A DNA stretch of 64,000 bases, taken from assembly GCA_032622095.1 (NCBI GenBank), contig CP136066.1, positions 100,213,319 through 100,277,318 on the forward strand, in the 5' to 3' direction. Shown piece after piece: positions 45,521-57,203 of the stretch. A program made the position numbers and the translations under genes. Each line of letters opens with the position of its first letter. The stretch's first letter is position 1. The notes under the pieces are model-generated. The model did no database searches, was not told the DNA's origin, and worked only from the letters and a program-made list of their open reading frames with translations. This DNA is from Siphonodentalium dalli (Eukaryota > Mollusca > Scaphopoda > Gadilida > Siphonodentaliidae).

Positions 45521-46030
45521 CAGAATGTGGTGAACGGCACACAACCTTATCTTAATTAAAATGGGAATGGCTAGCAGGGTTCCAGAATGCTGCAAAGGGC
45601 ACAAAACCTTCTCTTAGTTAACATAGGGAATTGACTGCCAGACAGTGGCGACGGGTATACCGCTTTCTCTTATCAGTGTGAATGGGTATACCGCATTCTC
45701 CTTCTCTTTAAATTATTACTGGACTTACAGGCTTTCAGAAACTCGCGACGGGTACCCATCGTGCTGTTATAAAAGGAATGAGTTACACGGGCTTTCTGAA
45801 AGTGGCGAATGGTAAACGGCATTCTACTACCAGTCTGGCTACAAGGCTTTCAGAAAGTGATGAATGGTACATAATTTCCTGTTACTAGTAATTAAATTGG
45901 GACAGGGTACACAGGCTTTCCGAAAGTGCCGAATGGTACACGGAACTCAGGCTGTCGGAATGTGGCGAATGCTACACACCGTTCTCTTGAGTTACAAGTG
46001 TATGGTAATGGGTACAACAGGGGGCAGGTG
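45521..46030 (+). repeat. Degenerate minisatellite, eight units of about 36-97 bp
   Basis: The motif CAGAAAGTGGCGAATGGTAC and variants occurs at about 45521, 45583, 45639, 45736, 45796, 45851, 45920 and 45956. It is usually preceded by GGCTTT and followed by CTCTTA-like pyrimidine-rich sequence. Units are diverged, so the array is old. Confidence 0.8.
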
Positions 46031-46294
46031 TCCCCCTGTCACAACGTATACCTTTCCCCAATATGACGCCCAGCACCCGGGTTAGCACATGAATAGGGTT
46101 GTGTTCTCCATTTTCATTTGTACGAAAGAACCGTGGTAGCTAGCAATAGTTTAATGTTAACGTTGACGTTTCTGTGCACATGACTATTTACATTATTACT
46201 TACGTCAGCAAATAACCAAGTAACACCACATATACTTGACAAACTAAATTAACATCGCTAAGTAGGTAGGTAGAAGAGACATGCGAACTTTGCC

Positions 46295-46412
46295 ACACTT
46301 TGCATTGGCTACCAACAGTGGCGAATCTAACACAATCCTCCACCACTAAAACTGGCAATGTCGTGATATGACCTTTGATGCCGAAAGCGACATTAACCCA
46401 TGCAGTCAATCA
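46295..46412 (+). mobile_element. 5'-truncated SINE 3' end
   Basis: It shares with the fuller SINE at 48816-49165 the block CTCCACCACTAAAACTGGCA, then ATGTCGTGATATG, then AAAGCGACA and a tail of CAATCAATAAATCAA. The tRNA-like head is missing, as in incomplete reverse transcription. Confidence 0.8.
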
Positions 46413-46931
46413 ATAAATCAATTCGCAGTAATGTTCCCGGTAAGCTAAGAATATTAATAGTCTTTGCATTATGTATACCATTAAATCTGACTACGCCATG
46501 ATATGGCGATAAATCACAACAAACCAAGCTAAACAAATCCAGTGTAAAATGCTTCACAAACGGAGACCCGAGTTTGCCAACAGTAAATAATCGCAAACAT
46601 CGATCGTTGTCGACAGTTGTAATCAAGGAAATGGACAGGCACTATCTGAGTGTGGTTTCCTTGAGTTATGGAACATTGAACTTTCGCTTGAATGTTTGCA
46701 ACTGATTTATCAGCAAGATGTACTTATTATAGAAGGTATAACCGAACGGGCGTGCATATATATATGTTCCAGTATAAGTGTTAAGCTGCGTGTGATTGAT
46801 TGTAGTTTGGCACATGCTTCTTTAGACCCATTTCAAGATTACATAAAGCTGGTTAATACATTGACAGTTCATACTGATATAACACTGCTAGATTATTATA
46901 TGATATCACAACATATCCTTTCGCAAATACA

Positions 46932-47232
46932 CACATAATCGACCTATAATGTGAAATAGGTACATAATGTGATTATTTTATTCTGAAATAAGCAAATAAT
47001 GGACGCATAACAATTATTTCGTTTTATGGCGCGGGCAACCGTGAAACGCGTGTTAAATATCGTACACCTGTCGTGAGTTGGATTCTTTGTGTCACTCTCA
47101 GCGCGTGATCTGCATAGAATCGGCTCATTATGACTAAAATGCTCTCATTTTTAGCACATTATCGACTCAAAATGAGGCGACTCTGAGCACATAATCTACC
47201 TGAAACAAGTTATATTATAAGCAGATAATGTG
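46932..47232. mobile_element. Possible MITE with CACATTATC-type inverted repeats
   Basis: The left end CACATAATCGACCTATAAT and the inverse of the right end, CACATTATCTGCTTATAAT, agree at about 15 of 19 positions. Further copies of GCACATTATC or GCACATAATC lie at 47154 and 47199. The interior is non-coding. Confidence 0.45.
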
Positions 47233-47739
47233 CGGGTTTTCGAGAAAGCAGGCTGGATTTCACCCTAGCATATGCGACAATGAGAGCCACACGATCAACT
47301 TAGTGGATCATGGGGCTAATTGTACACTAATAGTATTATAACTTTCTAATAGAAACCATCGGTGTCATTTTAGAGATATACAATCAGCTAAATGTGTTAT
47401 ATATTTTTCCGGTTGTATGTTGAATCATCTGGTGGTATTACCGGCCATGAGTCGCATCGAGTGGTGCCAAAGCGACACAATGAATGTTCCAACATGGTCT
47501 ACATTTCAATAAGATCGTTCCTTTTGTTTGAAACAAAGTATTGTGGTCAATTGCTTCGCCGCTGTTATATTCTTGAAATCACATGGTTTCATTGTAGCAA
47601 CAGAATGAGCTAGCTATCAGTGTGACCTTTGAAAGATTATCGTCCATATAGACCGTCGGATATCTCAGTAAGATACATTATAACAAAAAGCTAATTTTGG
47701 AAACAATCGTCTTTTAACAGTTGAGGAGCAACAACTGAA

Positions 47740-47815
47740 TAACCAGAATGGATGTTTGGGGTTATCTTGTGTTGTCAAACTCGGGTCACCGTTTATGAAA
47801 CCTTTCTTATTGAAT
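47740..47815 (+). repeat. Dispersed repeat shared with 50600-50680
   Basis: Both copies read GATGGATGTTT, GGGTTATC, GTTGTCAAAC and CCGTTTATGAAACCTTT in order with small indels. Confidence 0.7.
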
Positions 47816-48815
47816 CATTTGATATATAGAATATTGGCACCAAACTGGGGCCACATCATGTGCAAAAAAATATTATCTGGGTGTTGAAATGAGACCATTT
47901 AACTGAATCGATTAATAAATATGAGGAGCAATACCCGAATAACAAGAATGAGTGCGGCCACTCCAGCCACTTCACTGGGGACAAATAAATACGTGAACGG
48001 TTAAATTTGTCACATTTTACCGAATGGTAGTTCAGTTTGGACTCATGTTTGGCGAGCTTGTTGCACACATATTATGGTTCTTTTTCAGCAGATGTAAGGA
48101 GGTCACATTACAATGATGCCAGTATTGTCCTTGTTCCTTTTCAGAGAACAACTTCACAGATACACTGACAATTCCCTAACATGTTCCATAAAACTCATGT
48201 CAGCAGGCTAATATATATAGTGTGTGAGATGCATTTTCATGTATTTCAAAACAATACAAACTTGTCGCATTGAAAAGTTTCTGAGAGCAGTGTCGATGCG
48301 GCAGTGAATCCGAAGTTGGCTCGAACCCTTGTGGCAACTGCTACGTCGTAACCTGGATATACGACTCAATAGTGTTGTCGTTTAGAAAACATATAACTAA
48401 ATAAAAGGCGCTGCCTCTCCTGTTCACGATATTCATCAGACATGCTTTTATCCCTTGTAAACACCGCAAATATTGTTATGTGAGATCACATTATCGAAGT
48501 GTCCTCCTCTTCATCGGTCAATAAAGTCAGCCAGACGCAATAGTTCACTCAGTTTATAATTCCCTCAATGGCGACGATACAATGAGTCTACAAACGAATA
48601 TAACTACTTGTGAAGAATTCCAAAAATTCATCATCCACACACAACGATTTTAGTTGCTTAATTATAAATCGGTAAGCAGCATCTTAGAGCATCATACCTA
48701 ACGTGTAATAAAACGAAGAATCCGTCCCATTCCACTCCCTCCATCATCTCCCCTCCATCTTTGTCTTCTTTTCTTAAATTCTCCTCTTATTCTTAATACC
48801 CAAAAAATCCCAGGA

Positions 48816-49165
48816 CCCATGTAATATCCGAATTATCTATCCACTCAATCGGTTAGGGGTACCACTCCAAGCCGTTTCGCCCTCCAGCGCTGGCGATACG
48901 GGTTCAAATCCACATGTTTCCATCGTGAACTTTGTAACTCGAAATCGTTATCTGGTGGAGTTGCCAGTTACTCGCCGATGGTCGGTGGATTGCCGCACAT
49001 GGTTGACGAGTTTATCAGCCATTGAAATCACTGTTAGATTAGTCGCAAGTGTGCGGATTTCCTCCACCACTAAAACTGGCAATGTCGTGATATGGCCTCA
49101 GTGGCTAAAGCGACAATAAACCCCAATCAATCAATCAATCAATCAACCGGTCCCGATACTAACGT
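48816..49165 (+). mobile_element. tRNA-derived SINE flanked by 12-bp direct repeats
   Basis: The perfect 12-mer AAAATCCCAGGA occurs at 48804-48815 and again at 49166-49177. The head has a pol III B box, GGGTTCAAATCC (48899-48910), with a D-loop-like TCGGTTAGGGG about 50 bp before it. The 3' domain (CTCCACCACTAAAACTGGCA, ATGTCGTGATATGGCCTCAG) is shared with the truncated copy at 46295. A microsatellite tail of CAATCAATCAATCAATCAA ends near 49146. About 19 bases after the tail precede the second direct repeat, which is unusual. The open frame at 48925-49119 is a chance frame inside the SINE. Confidence 0.85.
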
Positions 49166-49177
49166 AAAATCCCAGGA

Positions 49178-51100
49178 TGATTTATAAAAATATTATACAG
49201 GGGCCCCTGATGATACATGGGGAGAACGACACACGAAAAGCCATGTGCTTGCTGTCGTTCTCCCTTTCTACCAGATATATCACGTATTACCATATCCATT
49301 ATACCAGTTCCTTATTGGTGGACAAATAAACAATGCTTAAAACAATAATGTCAGCCAGTACTAGTGCTAACGTGGGCATATACCAACGTAGTGCCTCTCT
49401 CAACAGTTGAGACTGCATGTTCTGAATATTGGCACATTTTAGGGGTAGTTGCTATTAAATTACTACGAATTATTAGGTATAGCTGTCAGCGAATATAATG
49501 TAATGTTTTATTTCCAGCCGTTACAATTGAATATACAGTATGTGATATTCCATTCATTGTTGGGTGTCAATATTATGAGTATAAAACATAGTCTAATTCT
49601 TTCCGTCTGAGTCTTTTGTTGTCCGTACTGCTAGTGTCGGTAGTGAAGTCGTCAGTTTTTACGCTGATGCCAGATAATCTGTTTGTATGTTTGTTGATTT
49701 ACGATATTCTGGAAAACATCATATGCTGCATCGGGGAGAAATATGTGCATTGCAGTAATACAACAACACAGTATTCCCAAACAGGACTGATATATAACCT
49801 GGATATAGCTTGACTCGTATGCCATGTACTTAATGGAATAATTCTTGGTCCAGATCCATGCATTATCTAGTTGATGGCGAGACCAGAGACTTGTCTTTCA
49901 TACTGTTATTTTGAACCATGTACTTTGTAACCGTCAAACTTACAACTTGGTCGAAAAAAGAAACTGCTCAGTTTCGAAACCGTATAACAGATATACACCA
50001 GTAACACTACGTGAATATTGCACAACATTTATATGTAACTGTGTTCCGATTATTGCGATATGAGAATCTCGCAACATGTTGCTACCGCGTATCTATTTAC
50101 CTTTATTCCTAGTCATTCTGAGACCAATATGAAAGAATGCATTTTCGAGTGATACATAAATGTAGTTACTATATGGATATCACACTGGTATTTGTGCATT
50201 TGCGATACCATTTGCTATGTTCGTTTGAAAGCAGCAATTGTTTCTATTAGAACGTTCTAATACTATTATTGTACATGTACCATTGTGACTATGAGCCAGT
50301 CAATCAGACTCAGTCGAGTGACCCTTTTTCCGCGTGGGCTGGGGTTAATTCATACGATCATTTAGCAATGATATATCAGTTTGAACTGTCCATTTAGTAT
50401 CCAGCTCTATGTGCCAAACTGCTATCAATCACGCACAGCTAAACAATCATAAATGAAAATAACTATAAAAATGTACAAGCCTCTTTTATTTCATCTTGCT
50501 GACCAATCAGTTGCCAACATTTAAGCTAAAGTTAAGGTTCCACAACGAAACACAGTCAATCAAGGTATGTCCATGTTCATGGTCTGGTTACCGCTGTCGT
50601 CAAAGATGGATGTTTAGGGTTATCTACCGTAAGTTGTCAAACACGGTTCTCCGTTTATGAAACCTTTTACATTGGATTTGTTTGGCTTTGTCTGATGCAA
50701 TTTATCGTCTTTTTGTCGAAAGCCATATCATGGCGTTGGTAGATTTAGTGACAGAGGAAAGACTATGAATATAGTTAGCTTGCCGGGAACTGGGAAAACA
50801 TACCACTTCATGTTCAAAGCACCGAACACAAGATATACGAATCGGATTCCGATAGAAAGTCGCGTTCATATGGGATTGTGGTAGCTTCGACACTGCTGAC
50901 CGCTAACGACCCAATGCTGCTCTATGTATCTTCCTACTGAGATATCGGGACCAAGAAATCTCTTGACGAAGTATGACAAAGTGGAACGTCTCGGCCAACG
51001 CCGTGCAAAGTTTTTTATTTGTTAAAAAGGCATAAAGCTCTAGTTTGGTTCATGTGTTATATCTTCAACTCGTTATGTTGTGATATATAGAGGATAAGAA
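49178..51100. other. Intergenic AT-rich sequence
   Basis: Only a second copy of the dispersed repeat (50600-50680) was recognised. No gene is supported. Confidence 0.5.
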
Positions 51101-51111
51101 ATGAGAGAAAC

Positions 51112-51385
51112 ACGAATTACATATTCTATTTATCATATGACACCTATAAATTGATTATGATGTCCAAAACGCACACAAATCACTAAATAGCTATATGACA
51201 TCGGCAGCAAAAGGTTAATGTGACGTCACTTCATTGCACCGGAAGCCCAATTACACCTGGTGAACTAGCAGAAATAATATGCAAGCGAAGATATAGTGCG
51301 CTATTCTGTTCTCAGTTTGTGACATTATATCGTATGTTTATTAGATAAATACGAATTACATATTCTATTTATCGTATAACAATGT
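51112..51385 (+). repeat. Short direct repeat pair
   Basis: CACGAATTACATATTCTATT and TTATC lie near 51112-51138, with ATGTCCAAAAC at 51160-51170. The same words recur near 51348-51371 and at 51379-51389 in the same order. Spacing is about 230 bp. Confidence 0.6.
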
Positions 51386-51627
51386 CCAAAACTATATATT
51401 TCAAGATTATAATTGCGAGAATTTCGGCATCGCGTTGATTGACGCGCACGAATTTGACCTGCATTTAGTTAGAGATGCGGCTCAGCCCAGGCTGCCATTC
51501 AGCCAATCAGAACACACTTTTTGTCAACAAACCAATCAAATTATCGGAAGGTGATATGAACTAGTAGTTCATATGAAATTGATTTATGACATACTTTCCA
51601 ACGTAAATAATGATTGAGTCATATGAT

Positions 51628-51724
51628 AAAAGATTTTATGAAACTCGTTTGATAAATTTGATTCACAACTCTTCTACGACACGTTGTGAATCAAATTTAT
51701 CAAAATCGTTTCATAAAATCTTAT
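51628..51724. repeat. Foldback hairpin, 40-bp arms, with a 21-bp palindrome upstream
   Basis: Bases 51628-51668 pair with 51682-51723 almost perfectly around a 13-base loop (TCTTCTACGACAC). The arm starts AAGATTTTATGAAACTCGTT. Separately, ATATGAACTAGTAGTTCATAT at 51555-51575 reads as a perfect palindrome. Together they suggest the remnant of a foldback element. Confidence 0.8.
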
Positions 51725-52965
51725 ATCACAACAGAACTCGTTTGAGAACCTCTATATCTTATATCCTGATATTGAATCGAACATCCCGTGCCACGTGTTA
51801 CTGAGATTATCTATCATTATATATCTCATCGCGAACCCCGATTACATATTGTTTGATATATAATCCTTGGATTATTGGCTGATGTTATTATACCCAAGAT
51901 TTCGTTCTTGTGAATTGGAAGTTAATTTCTCCCTGCATTAACTCAGACAAGACCATAATGGCCATGGATTAATCTAATTAAGTACATAAACACCGTAATT
52001 ATACAAAAGAACAGTAACTGTGAGACTCAACACCGCTGGTGTATACAAGGGGCGATTACCGATATAATTTTGCAGATTTGTAAGTTTTATTTCATTGGAA
52101 ATTGGTTGCTATAGAGGCCGGCGTATGTAGATTGTGTCAGTCATGAATATTTACTCTGGCTACGCCAGTAGAGAATATATTGCAACAGTCCAACACTTAA
52201 ACACATTTTATGTTCCGATAGAACTTCTGACTGGGAACTTTACTTTGAAAAATTAACTAAGTTAACATATCTCTAAGCTAATAAATATACCCTTAAAATG
52301 TATTTACAATATATGATGATCCCAGCTCCAGATTGCATGATATAGGAAGCTGCCATATATGAGCCAATTTCTCTTTGTGTCGCTTACAATAATGAAATTC
52401 CCCCGGTAATCAAGTTAGTGTCTATCGCGAAATGGCTTACAAAAGGCGCGTACGTGATGTAATTTCGACTTGGGATCTTCGCCTATATTGTGAAACTAAA
52501 AATGTTACGTGCGTTCTTTTTCAATGTTAAAAAGTTCCCCTCAAAACTTAAAAAAGTTCCCAGGTTTTGAGCTGGTGGAATATGATATATACGGTGTTCG
52601 CCATAGTAGACATACATGGCATGATCGTATCTCGCAGGAGCACTATCTAAACATGGACGCTCTGATTTTCTGGTGAGTTGGAATTGTATGTAATTTCAAA
52701 ACGTTCTGAGTTATTTATCATATTGATTCTATTTTGCTGCTCTTGCAATTTGCGTTATCATGTGGATATTTCTATACGCAATATCCCACATTCGCAGGTG
52801 ATTTGTCATACCGCTGACTTTGCAATTTTCTCGCGCTGTCGCGTGGACATTGTGCGATATCCCCAAAAGCCTCGCCATGCAGTATTCATATTGTTGCCAT
52901 TGGCATTTCCATTATCGTCTAGCTGCTACGTGAATGACCCACAATGTAAGTCAATTAAAATATGA

Positions 52966-53110
52966 TTGCGTTCTTCTCGCGAGAAACATGCGACCAGAAC
53001 AGTGAATGGTATATAATAGTAGGGATGAATGATTTAATGCTGAAGCCACTGGGGAATACAGCGTATCAGATAATTCGAATCGTCGTCACAGAATAAACAA
53101 GAAAACCATA
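52966..53110 (+). repeat. Dispersed repeat shared with 63375-63500 (possible LTR remnant)
   Basis: Both copies have CGAGAAACATGC, then CAGCGTATCAGAT or CAGCATATCAGAT, then ATTCGAA and CAGAATAA in order. The 63-kb copy lies shortly after the end of the second Gypsy pol, where a 3' LTR belongs; the 53-kb copy could then be a solo LTR fragment. The LTR edges were not resolved. Confidence 0.45.
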
Positions 53111-53477
53111 GTCAGAAATGGTAACGCCACCAAGATTATAGTATTACATATAAATAGAAATTATAAAAAATACATAAAATATTTTGATAACAATTGCGTT
53201 TAAACAAGTAATCCTTCAAATTATTACTAACAAAGCAAGTAAACGACTGTGGGGTCACTCAACAGATTATAAAGACTTGGACTTAGTATACTGTAAATAC
53301 TAAAATTTAAATGAAATAATTAAAAGATAAAATTTAGCAAGTAGTAAAAGTTAATTTTCTCATTTAATTATTTTTTTTTGGTTAAATAAAGCAATAATTT
53401 AAATGTAACACTTGGTTTTTAAAAAATGATTGACCGTGGCTCTTCCAATAATTGCGCGACTGACCTGGTCAATTGTT

Positions 53478-53690
53478 CTTAAGAAGTTGTTTTGAGAATT
53501 ACTATGGAGGGAAATAGTTATGGCTGTGGCTTCGCAAGTAATTAACTTGGTGACGTGATGTTAACAAATCTGAACTCCAGTAAACCAAGGACGCTCCATA
53601 CCAAATATAAGGTAAATTAATAATTCTTTAGAAGTTGTTTTAAGATTTACTATGGAGGGAAAGAATTGTGGTGCTGGCTTCGCAACTATT
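53478..53690 (+). repeat. Direct duplication of about 65 bp, period about 147 bp
   Basis: GAAGTTGTTTTGAGAATTAC and TATGGAGGGAAA near 53483-53514 recur as GAAGTTGTTTTAAGATTTAC and TATGGAGGGAAA near 53630-53661. Both are followed by a GGCTTCGCAA word. Confidence 0.75.
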
Positions 53691-54137
53691 TGACCTCATT
53701 GTAACAAAATAACAAATATAAATATTAGTCACTCAGGCAATAGATGTATCTATTCTGTATATTAAGTTATTGGGTCTTACGTGTCTTGAGATATCAGAAT
53801 AGTTTTCGATGGACAGATCGCACAAGGGACCCACGCCAATCTTCTGTTGGGATTCCAATTGTTGGCTTATTAAATATGCACATATGCTTCAGATACAGTC
53901 GAGCGCGAAGCACGCTCCCGTAAGTCTGGTTTTGGATCCCAGTTTATGAAAATATCATTGAAATAATCGGTTTCCCCCAATAAACATCCATATATTCAAT
54001 ATACATGTTTTGGAGCAGAATTAGGCAGTCCATATTGGACGCCATCATGTAATTTATTTTGTTTTGTTTTAATTTTCACACATATTTATTAGTTATGTGG
54101 ATGGAGTTCTCATTAAACCTCACATCCTTATATTGGT

Positions 54138-54620
54138 TACAGTAATGCCCAAAGTAATTGACCACTTAACCACATCAGACTTATTGGTAATTTTTCAGGA
54201 TTTAAAATCCTGAAAAATTACAAATAATTCTGCTCTGGTTAAGTGGTCAGTTACTTTGAACATTACTGTATGAGGATTGAGTTATCATTAAACCTCACAT
54301 CCTTATATTGGTTACAGTAATGCCCAAAGTAATTGACCACTTAACCACAGCAGAATTATGGGTATTTTTTCAGCATTTCAAATCCTGATAAATTACCCAT
54401 TATTCTGCTGTGCTTAAGTGGTCAATTACTTTGAACATTACTGTATGAGGATTGAGTTATCATTAAACCTCAAATCCTTATTTTGGTTACAGTAATGCCC
54501 AAAGTAATTGACCACTTAACCACAGCATAATTATGGGTAATTTTTCAGGATTTAAAATCATGAAAAAATACCCATAATTTTGCTGTGGTTAAGTGATCAA
54601 TTACTTTGGACATTACTGTA
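54138..54620. repeat. Three tandem copies of a 133-bp palindrome (175-bp period)
   Basis: The palindromes lie at 54138-54270, 54313-54445 and 54488-54620. Each starts TACAGTAATGCCCAAAGTAA and ends with the inverse, with arms of about 66 bp around the centre GGATTTAAAATCC or a variant. The 42-bp spacers begin TGAGGATTGAGTTATCATTA. Within each copy most positions pair with only a few mismatches. No coding content. Confidence 0.95.
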
Positions 54621-54894
54621 TGTAGATGGAGTTAAACCTCACAACAGTGTGTTGTGGATTTGGACCTTGACTTGGGACCTTTGGTTTTTAACGCAACAAA
54701 TGCGCGTACACCATATACACAAATTACTTATGTAACCAGAGTTTTTCTTGGATAAGATGAGTTTGAAGCCTGCTAACATTTCAAAATGTTGTCAGTTTTG
54801 TATTCTCTGCAGCGGAACTCGACGCATTGAAGCAAAAGTTACAAGAGATAAAATGTCTACGTAACGAGACTATAATACAAATGAAAAAATAAAG

Positions 54895-55600
54895 TCAGGG
54901 AGGGGTGGGCGATACAGGGAACTAAGGGTTGAACCGATATAAATGTATAGAGCGATAATGACCAATGTTGACATATTATGCATCTCAACTCTACTGAACA
55001 TTGCAACAAGGCTATTAAATAGGGGGTGTCAGAATCTTAGTCATCTCTATATAGTGCCAGAATGGTCATTTATGGACTTCTATAAGATGTTGGGTTGGTT
55101 ATATGGACTCGGAGAAAAAGGGGTTTGTACCGATGAACTGACATAAATTATTGGAGCGATGTTGCCAAGTAATGTATCGCGACTGTACTAAAGCAGCAAT
55201 GATATAAAATTGGGGGGGGGGGTCTGAAATTATCTCTATGTCTATAGATGGCACCAGGATTATATAGAAACGAATAGCAATTGATATACGTATACGGTAT
55301 ACTATAGTAATACCACAGACATATAAGTACAAGTATCACGCGATAAAATATTACGTAACGTGACTTTTCCGATGAAAGAAATAAATAAATTGGACCGGGA
55401 TTAGAGGCTGGGTTGGTTATATGTGGATAATTGGATATGGAATTCATACCGATGAAACGATACAAATTAGTGGAGCGATAAATACCAATGTTGACACTTA
55501 GTCAGGCTACGCGGGAGAAAATAGGGGTTGATACGATAGACCAAAATAAATTTGTCGGGTGATAATGACCAATGTTGATGTATAAAGTAACGCGACTGTA
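54895..55600 (+). repeat. Degenerate repeat region
   Basis: Phrases recur several times: GAGCGATAATGACCAATGTTG-like words near 54951, 55470 and 55556, and GGGTTGGTTATATG near 55092 and 55411 (period about 319). The units are diverged and hold a poly-G run near 55212-55221. Confidence 0.55.
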
Positions 55601-55974
55601 CTGTCGCACAATTATCAGGTGTAATCGATCAAATATGGACTCTAGTGCCCAATATGGAACAGATCAGAAAATATTTGCAGGGCCCTAAAATTTATTTAAC
55701 ATGGCATTTGCCATTAAAATCGATTTATGTCGATAAAACTGTCATTTTTCAAAATTTTAAGCTGAGACTTGGTGTTTGTGCGTGGGATACATATATATAT
55801 TCCTAAAATGACAGAGTCCAGCGCGTAATTATGTTTTAGATGGAAGAAATTGAATTTGTTTTCGATAATAAATTTGCAGCGTGGAAGGGGCAACCCGGTC
55901 ATCGAGTGCGCTCAATTTGTAAACAAAGTTTTGTCAATAGTCGTTTTGGTCAAACTATCCCTTTTTAGACCGGG

Positions 55975-56310
55975 ACAGCAGATCCTAATAGTAGCATTCG
56001 CTTCTAGAACACTCAACGCTGCAGAACAAGATTACAACCAGATAGATAAAAAGGCTCTGGCCATAATTGTTGGGATTACGAAATTTCATGAGTATGTGTA
56101 TTTGCACCGTTTCACTATTATCAGTGATCACAAAACTTGGTTGTATTTGTTTAACACAAATCGTTGAATTCAAAATATGACCTCGACACGGCTGCAACGG
56201 TGGGCGTTAATGTTATCTGCATATAATTACAACGTTGAGTTCAGACGCAGTCAAGCAAATGCAAATACAGACGGTTTAAGTAGATTACCATGCATTGTTA
56301 GTAAAAGCTC
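55975..56310 (+). pseudogene. Ty3/Gypsy element 2 RNase H fragment
   Basis: The translation includes VAFASRTLNAAEQDYNQIDK, then ALAIIVGITKFHEYVY, FTIISDHKTWLYLFNTNR and, in a shifted frame, a terminal N-A-N-T-D-G-L-S-R motif near 56255-56283. These are the RNase H motifs of Ty3/Gypsy Pol. The catalytic core before VAFASR and the whole reverse transcriptase are missing; homology starts abruptly near 55975. Stops and a frame change near 56166 show it is dead. Confidence 0.85.
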
Positions 56311-56497
56311 AGATAGTTTCTGTTCCAGAAGAAATTGTACATTTGTTTGAAGAGTTTGATAAGAATGGGACTATTCTTAAGACTGCAGATATTTATAATG
56401 GAACAGACCGGGACGTACTACTTAGGGAAGTGAAAGATATGATATTCAATGGCAACTGGCCTGATTGAAGTGTTGGGGATGATCTAATAACATTATA

Positions 56498-57024
56498 TTG
56501 AGAATAAAAAATGAATTAACTGTAGAGGGAGGTTGTGTTTTGTGGGGTTCAAGGTTAATCATATCAAATTATAATTCACAAAGGGGGTCTGTTTTGAAAT
56601 TGTTGAATGATGCACATCCAGGTATATCGGCAATGAAGTATATTGCCAGGTCGTTTTGGTGGTGGCCAAATGTTGATGAACAAATAGAAAGTTATGTGAA
56701 ATCATGCACTGTTTGTCAGATTAGCCATAACCATAGGCCTGAAAGTCCTTTGCGTATGTGGAATTGGACCCAGAATCCACGGAGTAGAGTTCATACATAT
56801 TTTTGCAGGACATTTAGCAAGTCGCATGGTTAAGATTGTCATAGATGTTCATTCAAAGTAGATGGAGGTTTTGCCTATAAACTCAATCACAGATGAAAAT
56901 ACTATTGAAAATATCAGGAAGTTAGTTGCAGTCTGGGGTTTCCGGATTGTCTTGTTACATACAATGCTACTACGTTCACTTGTTTTGCATTCCAGACATT
57001 GTTTTAAAAAATGGAATTCAGCAC
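56498..57024 (+). pseudogene. Ty3/Gypsy element 2 integrase, 5' part
   Basis: It has the HHCC zinc-binding region (HPGISAMKYIARSFWWWPNV, then CTVCQ) at about 56613-56720 and the start of the catalytic core (IVIDVHSK after a frame change, near 56837-56860). Homology continues in changing frames to 57024, where it is cut by a 5.55-kb insertion. The rest of the core resumes at 62578. Confidence 0.85.
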
Positions 57025-57176
57025 AGTACCAGTGGTCTGTTTATAGTAGAGGCTCTAAGGTCCCAAAAATGGCCAAAGTGTGCAAAATTGGATAAAAGCA
57101 TGAAACTTGGTATACACATAGTTGATGATATGGGGGTCAATATAAGAGCGAGACCCAAGCGCGAAAGTGACCTTGA

Positions 57177-57203
57177 TGACCTTGAGGTCAAGGTCAAAGG
57201 TCA
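57177..57203. promoter_or_regulatory. Cluster of AGGTCA half-sites in the left inverted repeat
   Basis: TGACCT, TTG, then three AGGTCA copies with spacing 0 and 1 form DR0/DR1-like arrangements. AGGTCA is the nuclear-receptor half-site, and TCAAGGTCA is the extended site of NR5A/ERR receptors. A related cluster lies at 57522-57550 and another in the right inverted repeat near 62450-62475. Function is not shown. Confidence 0.4.

Noticed and set aside
48925-49119. 64-codon frame
   Set aside because: It lies wholly inside the SINE at 48816-49165.
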